Shown piece by piece: positions 19,608 to 27,126 of a stretch of 61,523 nucleotides of DNA (position 1 is the stretch's first letter; each line of letters begins with the position of its first letter). The DNA is from an uncultured Flavobacteriales bacterium (GTDB taxonomy: Bacteria > Bacteroidota > Bacteroidia > Flavobacteriales_D > Crocinitomicaceae). The notes beneath the pieces were generated by a model. That model did not search any database, was not told the DNA's origin, and saw only the letters and a program-made list of their open reading frames with translations. The position numbers and the translations under genes are program-made. Location: NCBI GenBank assembly GCA_937973685.1, contig CALJKJ010000011.1, forward strand, positions 1 to 61,523. The letters run 5' to 3'.

Positions 19608-19615
19608 TACTTTTG
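19608..19615 (+). promoter_or_regulatory. -7 box (TACTTTTG) for the aminotransferase gene
   Basis: TACTTTTG matches TAnnTTTG and lies 23 bases before the ATG at 19639. Confidence 0.4.
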
Positions 19616-19638
19616 TTTTTTAAAATTAACAAGAAAAA

Positions 19639-20835
19639 ATGCCGAAAATAGCTCAAAAAGCAATTGACATGCCAGCTTCTCCCATTAGAAAGTTGGTTCC
19701 TTACGCTGAAAAAGCAAAAAAAGCTGGGAAAACTGTTTATCATTTAAACATTGGTCAACCAGATATCGAAACACCCCAAGTAGCACTAGATGCAATTCAT
19801 AACTTTGATCACAAAGTAATCGAATACTCGCATTCAGCTGGATTTGAAAGTTACCGTGTTAAATTAGCTGAAACATATCAAAAAGGTGGTTTACCCGTAA
19901 ACACAGAAGATATATTGATTACAACAGGTGGTTCTGAAGCATTGATTTTTGGATTCATGGCAACGTGTAATCCAGGTGATGAAATCATCATTCCTGAACC
20001 TTTTTACGCAAACTACAATGGTTTCGCTGTGACAGCTGGAATCAATGTTGTACCAGTAACTTCCTACATAGATAGTGGATTTGCATTGCCTCCAGTTGCT
20101 GAGATCGAAGCAAAAATAACACCAAAAACTAAAGCAATTGTTATCTGTAACCCAGGTAATCCAACAGGTTACTTATATTCACAAGCGGAACTCGAACAAT
20201 TACGTGACATTGTAAAAAAACACGATTTATTCTTGTTCGCAGATGAAGTTTACCGCGAATTCTGTTACGATGGGGCACAACCTTTTTCCGTATTAAACCT
20301 TGCTGGAATCGAAGAAAATGTCATTATGATTGATTCTGTTTCCAAACGCTATTCCATGTGTGGTGCACGAATCGGAGCATTGGTAACCAAAAACAAAGAA
20401 TTAATGGCAGCTGTTTTGAAATTCGGACAAGCGCGATTATCTCCTCCAACAGTTGATCAAATCGCTTCTGAAGCAGCTTTGAATACACCGCAATCATATT
20501 TTGATGATGTTGTTGCTGAATATGTTGAAAGAAGAAACATCATGGTTGATGGATTGAATAACATCCCTGGTGTTTTCTGTCCAAAACCAAGTGGAGCTTT
20601 TTATTGTGTCGCTAAATTCCCTGTTGATAATGCAGAGAAATTTTGCCAATGGTTATTAGAAGATTTTGAATTTGAAGGACAAACAGTAATGATGGCTCCT
20701 GCAAATGGATTTTATTCAACAACTGGAGCTGGACTTCAAGAGGCTCGTATTGCATACGTTCTCAACAAAGAATCACTTCATAAAGCTGTAATCTGTTTAG
20801 AAGAAGCATTGAAAGTTTATCCTGGGAGAATTTAA
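19639..20835 (+). CDS. PLP-dependent aminotransferase, class I/II (AspC-like)
   Basis: 398 residues, fold type I aminotransferase. Visible: GQPDIETP near the N-terminus, NPGNPTG at 171-177, ADEVY with Asp202, and the PLP lysine Lys236 in SVSKRYSMCGARIG. The C-terminal Arg motif for the substrate carboxylate lies in the EARIAYVL segment. Family members usually transaminate aspartate or aromatic amino acids with 2-oxoglutarate; the substrate cannot be fixed from sequence. Cytoplasmic. It is 3 bases upstream of the CNNM gene, so the two are likely co-transcribed. Confidence 0.92.
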   Translation: MPKIAQKAIDMPASPIRKLVPYAEKAKKAGKTVYHLNIGQPDIETPQVALDAIHNFDHKVIEYSHSAGFESYRVKLAETYQKGGLPVNTEDILITTGGSEALIFGFMATCNPGDEIIIPEPFYANYNGFAVTAGINVVPVTSYIDSGFALPPVAEIEAKITPKTKAIVICNPGNPTGYLYSQAELEQLRDIVKKHDLFLFADEVYREFCYDGAQPFSVLNLAGIEENVIMIDSVSKRYSMCGARIGALVTKNKELMAAVLKFGQARLSPPTVDQIASEAALNTPQSYFDDVVAEYVERRNIMVDGLNNIPGVFCPKPSGAFYCVAKFPVDNAEKFCQWLLEDFEFEGQTVMMAPANGFYSTTGAGLQEARIAYVLNKESLHKAVICLEEALKVYPGRI

Positions 20836-20838
20836 CAC

Positions 20839-22119
20839 ATGGAAATTCTACTGATTATATTACTAATATTACTCAACGGTGTTTTTTCAATGGCCGAGAT
20901 AGCTACTGTCTCTGCACGAAAATCAAAATTAGATGCTGCCGCGAAACGTGGCGATAAAGCAGCTAAAATTGTACTTGAAACAATCCACTCCCCTAACCGC
21001 TTTTTATCGACTGTTCAAATTGGAATCACTTTGATCGGGATTTTAACCGGTATCTTTAGTGGTGAAAAAATAACACAAGATATTGAACATTATTTTCAAC
21101 AATATCCTGCGTTAGCTAATTATGCCCATTTATTGGCAGTTTCATTTGTTGTTATTTTAATTACATTCTTCTCGTTGGTTTTAGGCGAATTAGTTCCAAA
21201 ACGAATTGGATTAGCGAATCCAGAAGGTATTGCTAAAATGATGGCACGACCAATGCGCTTTGTAACTGCTATCACATCACCTTTTGTATGGTTATTAACC
21301 TTTACATCAGACTTGCTGATTCGTTTATTTCGAATAAAAACGACGTCTGACAGCAAAGTAACAGAAGAGGAAATCAAAGCAATCATCCAAGAAGGAACGG
21401 ATGGCGGTGAAGTTCAAGAAATTGAGCAAGACATTGTGGAACGGGTTTTTCATTTGGGAGATAGAACAGTTAGTTCCCTAATGACGCACCGAAACGATGT
21501 TATTTTTATTGATATCAATGACGATGTGAACGAAGTGCGCGAACAAGTAGAAAAAGAATTGCACTCTATCTACCCCGTTTTTGATGACGAACGCGAACAA
21601 GTAATTGGTATCGTTTTACTGAAAGATTTGTTCCGTACAATCAACAATACTGATTTTAACTTGAAAAGTTTGTTGTTAAAACCTCAGTTTTTACTCGAAA
21701 CAATCTCAGCATACGAGGCTTTGGTTCATTTCAAGGATACCAAAACACACTACGGAATTATCATGGATGAGTTCGGTCAAATGCAAGGAATTGTTACCTT
21801 AAATGATTTACTTCAAGCGTTGGTTGGCGATTTCAATGATTTTTATGCCGAAGAATTTGAATTTGTTCAACGTGAAGATGGATCATGGTTGATTGATGGT
21901 CAATACCCAATTGCAGAATTTTTCAGACATTTCGATTTAGAAGACCACCTTGAAAATATAAATTTCACAACTTTAGGTGGACTAATTTTAAACGAAAGCC
22001 GCACCTTACCTGAAACAGGCGAAATTATTTCGTGGATGAATTTTGAAATGGAAGTTGTCGACATGGATGGAGCTCGTATTGACAAAGTACTTGTGCGCTT
22101 GATCGAAGAAGAAAACTAA
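20839..22119 (+). CDS. CNNM/CBS/CorC-domain protein (hemolysin family)
   Basis: 426 residues. N-terminal CNNM (DUF21) transmembrane domain with about four helices (1-180, starting MEILLIILLILLNGVFSMAE), then two CBS domains (about 200-330; MTHRNDVIFIDIND and IMDEFGQMQGIVTLNDLLQA), then a CorC/HlyC C-terminal domain (about 345-426). Relatives act in Mg2+/Co2+ export or resistance; the old hemolysin label has little support. Inner membrane. Translation likely follows that of the aminotransferase gene. Confidence 0.9.
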   Translation: MEILLIILLILLNGVFSMAEIATVSARKSKLDAAAKRGDKAAKIVLETIHSPNRFLSTVQIGITLIGILTGIFSGEKITQDIEHYFQQYPALANYAHLLAVSFVVILITFFSLVLGELVPKRIGLANPEGIAKMMARPMRFVTAITSPFVWLLTFTSDLLIRLFRIKTTSDSKVTEEEIKAIIQEGTDGGEVQEIEQDIVERVFHLGDRTVSSLMTHRNDVIFIDINDDVNEVREQVEKELHSIYPVFDDEREQVIGIVLLKDLFRTINNTDFNLKSLLLKPQFLLETISAYEALVHFKDTKTHYGIIMDEFGQMQGIVTLNDLLQALVGDFNDFYAEEFEFVQREDGSWLIDGQYPIAEFFRHFDLEDHLENINFTTLGGLILNESRTLPETGEIISWMNFEMEVVDMDGARIDKVLVRLIEEEN

Positions 22120-22143
22120 TTCAAACTTATTTATTTTTTCATT

Positions 22144-22168
22144 GAACGTTTTTAATAGTGGGTTGTAC
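22144..22168 (+). promoter_or_regulatory. candidate ECF-sigma promoter 1 (GAAC-N17-GTAC)
   Basis: GAAC at 22144 and GTAC at 22165 with a 17-base spacer, 20 bases before the ATG at 22189. The same GAAC-N17-GTAC pair, within a wider similar block (ATTGAAC...GGTTGTAC.GCT), precedes the sigma-factor operon at 24643. ECF sigma promoters commonly pair a -35 with AAC and a -10 with a GT-type core. Inferred from two sites. Confidence 0.5.
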
Positions 22169-22188
22169 CGCTAGTAAATTCAGTTGTT

Positions 22189-22677
22189 ATGAAAAAAATA
22201 TGCTTACTTTTTGCAGCAAGTTGTTCGTTAACAATCTTTGCTCAAACTCCACTAATTGCTCATAAGAGTCATTCAGGAAATGCATCAACTTATGAAATTG
22301 ACCCAAGTGCCAACTTCGGAATGATCGCACCTGAAATTCATCAAATTCGCATCATCAATGATACAACAATTGTAAAAGATTATGGACTTGGTCATACTTT
22401 GTATAGAAAGGACACCTTTAAAATTACAACTCAAAAAACAACTGTTGATTTGAAAGATTCGTTAGCAAAAATTTATCATGCTCCGGTAATTATCGATACA
22501 ACAAACAAGCTCGCACCACAAACACAAGAAGCCAAACCAATCAACAAAAGATCTGTTCAACCGATCAATAAAAAGAAAAGTAGTTTTTTGTTGCTTGCAG
22601 TATTATTCATTAGTGGTGGATTGCTAACAACAAAAGTGCTGGAAAACATTTTTCAATCAAAAAGGGCTAACAACTAA
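22189..22677 (+). CDS. hypothetical exported protein with C-terminal membrane helix
   Basis: 162 residues. Signal peptide MKKICLLFAASCSLTIFAQ, a periplasmic stretch with no known domain, a Pro/Lys/Asn-rich linker, and one membrane helix near the C-terminus (SSFLLLAVLFISGGLLTTKV) followed by a short basic tail. It would be a bitopic inner-membrane protein facing the periplasm. It is followed after 14 bases by a DoxX-like gene, likely one operon under the GAAC-N17-GTAC element. Confidence 0.6.
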   Translation: MKKICLLFAASCSLTIFAQTPLIAHKSHSGNASTYEIDPSANFGMIAPEIHQIRIINDTTIVKDYGLGHTLYRKDTFKITTQKTTVDLKDSLAKIYHAPVIIDTTNKLAPQTQEAKPINKRSVQPINKKKSSFLLLAVLFISGGLLTTKVLENIFQSKRANN

Positions 22678-22691
22678 CTTTAGCAACTAAA

Positions 22692-23759
22692 ATGCTGAAC
22701 TATTTTCAACGTGTCAGTATTGGATTCATCGTTTGGTGGATTTTATTGATGCCTTTTGACTTTGGCTTGTTGGGTGGTTTTTTTCAAACTATTCGACAGC
22801 CATTTTATTGGTTGTTAACAACTTACGACGAAAAGTTGATTTTTGAAACCGATACAAGCGGTTATTACTTACTTTTTGCTTTCAGCATTTTTTTGGGTAT
22901 CATCAGTGCATCCATTATTCAGTTATTTAGCAAACAATTTAATTTTCAACCAGCAGTAATCCTTCAAAAAATACTGCAATACCTGTTGTTTTTCTTCTTG
23001 TTTTCTTACGGATGGTACAAACTTATTGGGGTCCAGTTTTATGCACCAAGTTCCAATATTCTGTTCACTCCATTTGGTCAACTATCCAAAGACATTGCGT
23101 TTTGGTCGCTTGTTGGTAGCTCTCCCCTTTTTTCCATTTCATTAGGTATCATTGAATTGATAACAGCCTTCCTTTTGTTAGTGAAACGCACGCGATTTTT
23201 TGCAGCGGTGCTAAGTCTATTTGTTTTTGGCTTTATCTTTCTAATCAACCTTTCCTTCGATATTTCAGTAAAAGGACTATCTGGTTCGTTGCTGCTTTTT
23301 GCCCTTTTGTACAATTTTTATTTCTTGGAAAAATGGCAACAAGTTTTCGTGCGAGAAAACATTAATAACAACCGTTTTTCTAAGAAAATGTGGATAAAAA
23401 TGATAATCGTTGGGCTTTTAGTAATGGAAGTCGTGATTCCTAAAAATGTCGAACAAGAGAATGAGCAAACAGTTCATTATACAGACAAAGCATTCCAGAT
23501 AAACAAACACAAGGTATTCAAACGTGTTTTTATACATTCAGACAATTACATTATTTTACAAGATAAATCAGATCGTTTTTTTGATTTCAAAATCACGGCT
23601 GGCAATCTGTCTACTTGTGTTTTTGAAGTTGGAACATTGTCATTAAAAGATAAACAGCTTTATTTATCCAATGGAAGCTACAAAATAACGGAAATACCGA
23701 CCAAACATTTACCTTTGAATTACAAAACAATTACTTGGTTTGCAGATGAGTTTCATTAG
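22692..23759 (+). CDS. DoxX-like polytopic membrane protein
   Basis: 355 residues. About seven membrane helices in the first 230 residues. The stretch YGWYKLIGVQF, then FGQLSKDIAFW and SLGIIELITAFLLL, resembles DoxX/HTTM-type proteins. The C-terminal 110 residues are predicted extramembrane, with no motif I recognise. The function is unknown; DoxX relatives take part in membrane redox chemistry. Probably in one operon with the gene before it. Confidence 0.6.
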   Translation: MLNYFQRVSIGFIVWWILLMPFDFGLLGGFFQTIRQPFYWLLTTYDEKLIFETDTSGYYLLFAFSIFLGIISASIIQLFSKQFNFQPAVILQKILQYLLFFFLFSYGWYKLIGVQFYAPSSNILFTPFGQLSKDIAFWSLVGSSPLFSISLGIIELITAFLLLVKRTRFFAAVLSLFVFGFIFLINLSFDISVKGLSGSLLLFALLYNFYFLEKWQQVFVRENINNNRFSKKMWIKMIIVGLLVMEVVIPKNVEQENEQTVHYTDKAFQINKHKVFKRVFIHSDNYIILQDKSDRFFDFKITAGNLSTCVFEVGTLSLKDKQLYLSNGSYKITEIPTKHLPLNYKTITWFADEFH

Positions 23760-23861
23760 TAAACCTTCGAATAAAATCATATTTATTAAGATTATTATAA
23801 CGTAGTTGGACTTTTTATTCAACTATTTGTTTGGAACAATAAATTCAGTTGAATTTTTGCT

Positions 23862-23869
23862 TACATTTG
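23862..23869 (+). promoter_or_regulatory. -7 box (TACATTTG) for the orphan response regulator
   Basis: TACATTTG matches TAnnTTTG and lies 11 bases before the ATG at 23881. The short leader argues for an almost leaderless transcript, or against this box being used. Confidence 0.35.
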
Positions 23870-23880
23870 TCTTGTTTTGA

Positions 23881-24567
23881 ATGAATCTAAATAAGATGCG
23901 CGTAATTTTAGCTGATAGTAACGAGATTGTCCGAATTGGTTTAAGAACCTTGCTTTCAACAGATAAAAACATTCAAATCGTCGGTGAAGCAAAATCAGAT
24001 GAAGAATTGATCGCATTGAATCGTTCGTTTGATGCTTCTGTAATTTTAATAGATTTTACATCCAAGGGATTTTCGATTGATGTAATTGCCAAATTAATAA
24101 AGAGAAAACCCAAAACAAACATTGTTGCAATTACACCCGAACAATCAGCTCAAACACTTGTAAATGCGCTGCGTTCAGGCGTAAAGAGTTACGTGAAAAA
24201 AGATTGTGATTCACAAGAAATCATTGACGCTGTTAAAGAAACATGTCAAGGAAAAAAATTCTTTTGCGGTCAAATTTTAGAAACCATTCGCGATGCTGCA
24301 ATTGATGTAAACGACATTGAGATCGATGCATTATCTTGTGAACCAGTTAGTTTGAGTGACCGTGAGACAGAAATAATCATCTTAATCTCTGAAGGATTGA
24401 CCAACGCACAAATTGCAGAGCAATTGTTTTTAAGTAACCACACAATCAATACGCACCGCAAAAACATTATGGCGAAACTAGGAGTGAAAAATACAGCTGG
24501 CATTGTGATGTTTGCTGTGAAAACTGCTTTGGTTTCTCCCAATCGCTTTTTATTCGCAATCAATTAA
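23881..24567 (+). CDS. orphan NarL/FixJ-family response regulator with atypical receiver
   Basis: 228 residues. Receiver domain 1-125 and LuxR-type HTH about 155-215 (LSDRETEIIILISEGLTNAQ, then IAEQLFLSNHTINTHRKNIM). Acceptor Asp58 is kept in ILIDF, Thr85 and Lys106/107 are present, but the second acidic-pocket residue is Ser13 (ADSNE rather than ADDHE) and the usual MP after the acceptor is missing. No kinase gene adjoins it. It may be phosphorylated weakly or regulated without phosphorylation. It lies between two operons that share a candidate ECF promoter. Confidence 0.85.
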   Translation: MNLNKMRVILADSNEIVRIGLRTLLSTDKNIQIVGEAKSDEELIALNRSFDASVILIDFTSKGFSIDVIAKLIKRKPKTNIVAITPEQSAQTLVNALRSGVKSYVKKDCDSQEIIDAVKETCQGKKFFCGQILETIRDAAIDVNDIEIDALSCEPVSLSDRETEIIILISEGLTNAQIAEQLFLSNHTINTHRKNIMAKLGVKNTAGIVMFAVKTALVSPNRFLFAIN

Positions 24568-24599
24568 CGCGTTTCCACAAACTCTTCCTTATCTTTATT

Positions 24600-24624
24600 G
24601 AACCTTTTTTCGAATTGGTTGTAC
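24600..24624 (+). promoter_or_regulatory. candidate ECF-sigma promoter 2 (GAAC-N17-GTAC)
   Basis: GAAC at 24600 and GTAC at 24621, again with a 17-base spacer, 18 bases before the ATG at 24643. It heads the operon that contains the ECF sigma gene at 25809, suggesting autoregulation. Same wider pattern as the site at 22144. Confidence 0.55.
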
Positions 24625-24642
24625 TGCTCTTAAAATGTATTT

Positions 24643-25809
24643 ATGAATTGGTTTTTATCGGGTTTATTACTTTTCGTTTCCATACTTGCTTTCGGTCAAG
24701 CACCCACACAAACAAATAATGGAATAGTTATTGAATCAAACCGAATTATAGTTTTGGATTCGATGACCAACACACCCCAATTATTAAACGAGCAACCAAC
24801 CATTCAATCTGATTTCACAAGCAAAAAAAAGGAAGTAAAAACGCAACAAAAAGAGCAACTGACTGCTCAAATAACTTTTTTCAACACACAATTTTCACAA
24901 ACATTTCAATCAGTAAAAACTGCGCTTCAACAACGTGGGCCTACTGTTGCACAATATCAAAAAATGAAATCCGCAAGCGATTTTTTTGCAAGCAACTTAC
25001 CAACTAGTTTTGAAAGCTACTTTTACCAATATGTCTTAAATCCGTTTGATCCGTCTTCATTTGGTTTGTTGCAAGAAGCTGCGAAATTAAAACCAACAAA
25101 CGAAGATGTGCGCAATTATTTATTCAGTCACTATTACTTGCAAAATCAATTCAAGCATGCTGACAGCTTGGTGAACGAAATGATTGCTGACCAAAGCATT
25201 ACACCGTTTCAACTGAATTATGCGCGTGACTTATTGGCATCATGCGGTTCAGGTACGCTAATTGTTCATGGATTTTCTGACTTTATTCCGGTTTATTATG
25301 TCAAACAACAAACGGGAAATCCAATTCAATTAATCAATCTATGGTTGTTACAATCAGAAAATTATCAAAAAGCAATGAATTCTCAGCAATACATTCCAAA
25401 TCAGGAAATTGTCAATACAACCTTTTTTGAACAATACATTGCAAAAAACCGTTCACGTGCTTACAACATCAGTTTGACTGTTCCAAAAGCATACTACGAA
25501 AGTTACAGTTCCGATTTTGTCGTTTCAGGATTGACCTTGCAATTCACCAATTTTATTCAGAATGATCTAGTTATCCCTATCAATACTACTGCAATTAATC
25601 AACAATTATTTGATTCGGAACTAACAGCAATTAAAGACACAACTTTTTCAGACAAACAATTGTTGAATTACATTCCGTTTTTAGTTACTCTGAAAAATCA
25701 ATTTGCAAATGAAAACCAATCGCTTAATTATCAAAAAGCACAGCAACTTATTCTTCAAATCGGAACAAAAACGAATTCCTTAGAACAATTAAAGCCATAC
25801 CTTGATTAA
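24643..25809 (+). CDS. hypothetical secreted protein of the ECF sigma operon
   Basis: 388 residues with a signal peptide (FLSGLLLFVSILAFGQ) and a mostly helical, Gln/Asn-rich mature part with no recognised domain. Its stop codon overlaps the start of the sigma gene (TAATG), so the two are translationally coupled. The envelope location and first position in the operon suggest it is a target or part of the same envelope response; this is inference. Confidence 0.65.
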   Translation: MNWFLSGLLLFVSILAFGQAPTQTNNGIVIESNRIIVLDSMTNTPQLLNEQPTIQSDFTSKKKEVKTQQKEQLTAQITFFNTQFSQTFQSVKTALQQRGPTVAQYQKMKSASDFFASNLPTSFESYFYQYVLNPFDPSSFGLLQEAAKLKPTNEDVRNYLFSHYYLQNQFKHADSLVNEMIADQSITPFQLNYARDLLASCGSGTLIVHGFSDFIPVYYVKQQTGNPIQLINLWLLQSENYQKAMNSQQYIPNQEIVNTTFFEQYIAKNRSRAYNISLTVPKAYYESYSSDFVVSGLTLQFTNFIQNDLVIPINTTAINQQLFDSELTAIKDTTFSDKQLLNYIPFLVTLKNQFANENQSLNYQKAQQLILQIGTKTNSLEQLKPYLD

Positions 25810-26405
25810 TGCGTTTGTTTCGGAAGGAATATCAAACAATGACCGATGAACAATTGGTAATCGCCTTAGCGGGTGGTGATAAACGTGCGTTTGATCATTT
25901 GTATGAACGTTATTCTTCGGCACTCATCACGTATTTCTCGAGAATGTTATGGAACGACAGGGAAAAAGCGGAAGATTTTTTACACGATTTATTCGCTAAA
26001 CTCATTCAACGTCCTGAACTTTTTGATACCACACGTTCCTTTAAAACATGGATTTTTTCTGTTGCCAACAACATGTGTAAAAACGAATACAAAAAAAATG
26101 AGGTAAGAAAAACCAGTCCACAAGAAATACCCGATTATGCGTTAAAAAGTTCATTGTCTCACACGGAACAACAAGTTGATGAACAATTGTTGACAGAGGC
26201 TTTTGAGCATGCTTTGGTACAAATCGATGTAAAACACAAAGAAGTGTTTGAATTGCGCCATTTAGATGGTTTTTCAATCAAAGAAATTGCTACAACGTTG
26301 GAAATAAATGAAGGAACCGTTAAGTCGCGTTTGTTTTACGCAACCAAACAATTGGCACATTTGTTAACTGATTTTCAACCTATTAAAATCGATTACCATG
26401 AATAA
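25809..26405 (+). CDS. ECF RNA polymerase sigma factor
   Basis: 198 residues. Region 2 (FDHLYERYSSALITYFSRML, then FLHDLFAKLIQRPELFD and SFKTWIFSVANNMCKNEYKK) and region 4 (KEVFELRHLDGFSIKEIATT, then INEGTVKSRLFYATKQL) are both complete; there is no region 1.1 or 3, as in ECF sigma factors. The ATG at 25809 overlaps the preceding stop; an internal ATG at 25839 (MTDEQ) is an alternative. It overlaps the next gene by 8 bases. It probably recognises the GAAC-N17-GTAC elements at 22144 and 24600. Confidence 0.9.
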   Translation: MRLFRKEYQTMTDEQLVIALAGGDKRAFDHLYERYSSALITYFSRMLWNDREKAEDFLHDLFAKLIQRPELFDTTRSFKTWIFSVANNMCKNEYKKNEVRKTSPQEIPDYALKSSLSHTEQQVDEQLLTEAFEHALVQIDVKHKEVFELRHLDGFSIKEIATTLEINEGTVKSRLFYATKQLAHLLTDFQPIKIDYHE

Positions 26406-27126
26406 TATTGATCTAATCATTCGAACAAAAACATACGGTGAATTGACAAGTGACGATAAAAACCTATTAGCGGAACTGGTTACAGATGAAGCTTCGTTTC
26501 AACAATTGAAACTGCTCTATCAGATTTCCGATCGGCAACAACAAGCTAAAAGAGTTGTCCCACAAAAAAATACGAAAGCTGCATTGGATGCTTTGTATTT
26601 GAAAAAACACAGTCATACGCAACAAAATTGGCAAAAAAGTGAGACGAAAATCACTCCGTTTCAGCAAAAAAACTGGGTAAAAGTCGCAGCCGTGTTACTA
26701 ATTGGCATCGGTTTTTCAGCTTATTTCTTGGTGAAACCGTCGACTTTCGAAAAGCCACAACAAGTTGCACAATTGGCTCCTACAAAAAAGGTGATAAAAC
26801 AGGACAAAGATGAATCAATATTAAATGTTTCGCAGCAACCAATTTTATCAAAAAAAGAATCTAAGCTTGTTGCAACAGCTGACCAAGAAGCATCTCCTAT
26901 GTTGTTAGCCGCTTCATTACCTATGGATTTTCAAAAGGATACCATTGATTTTTCAGCAATTCCAATGTACTTAGCTGAATACAAGCGTCAAGATGAAAAT
27001 CTAGATGATGCTCTCCTTCACGTTCTTAAAAAAGATGCAGCAATTTCAGGTGTTGATGCACAAAAAATGCAAGTCAAAGTCATCCCGCTAGCAAATTTAC
27101 TTGTTTACGCTGTTCCAGCTTTTTAA
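26398..27126 (+). CDS. probable anti-sigma factor (single-pass membrane protein)
   Basis: 242 residues. N-terminal cytoplasmic part about 95 residues with no zinc-binding ZAS motif, one membrane helix (WVKVAAVLLIGIGFSAYFLV, about 95-115) and a periplasmic C-terminal domain of about 125 residues. The position directly after an ECF sigma gene, with overlapping reading frames, and the topology are typical of anti-sigma factors. No direct domain match is visible, so the function rests on context. It ends by overlapping the convergent cyclase gene by 4 bases. Confidence 0.65.
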   Translation: MNNIDLIIRTKTYGELTSDDKNLLAELVTDEASFQQLKLLYQISDRQQQAKRVVPQKNTKAALDALYLKKHSHTQQNWQKSETKITPFQQKNWVKVAAVLLIGIGFSAYFLVKPSTFEKPQQVAQLAPTKKVIKQDKDESILNVSQQPILSKKESKLVATADQEASPMLLAASLPMDFQKDTIDFSAIPMYLAEYKRQDENLDDALLHVLKKDAAISGVDAQKMQVKVIPLANLLVYAVPAF

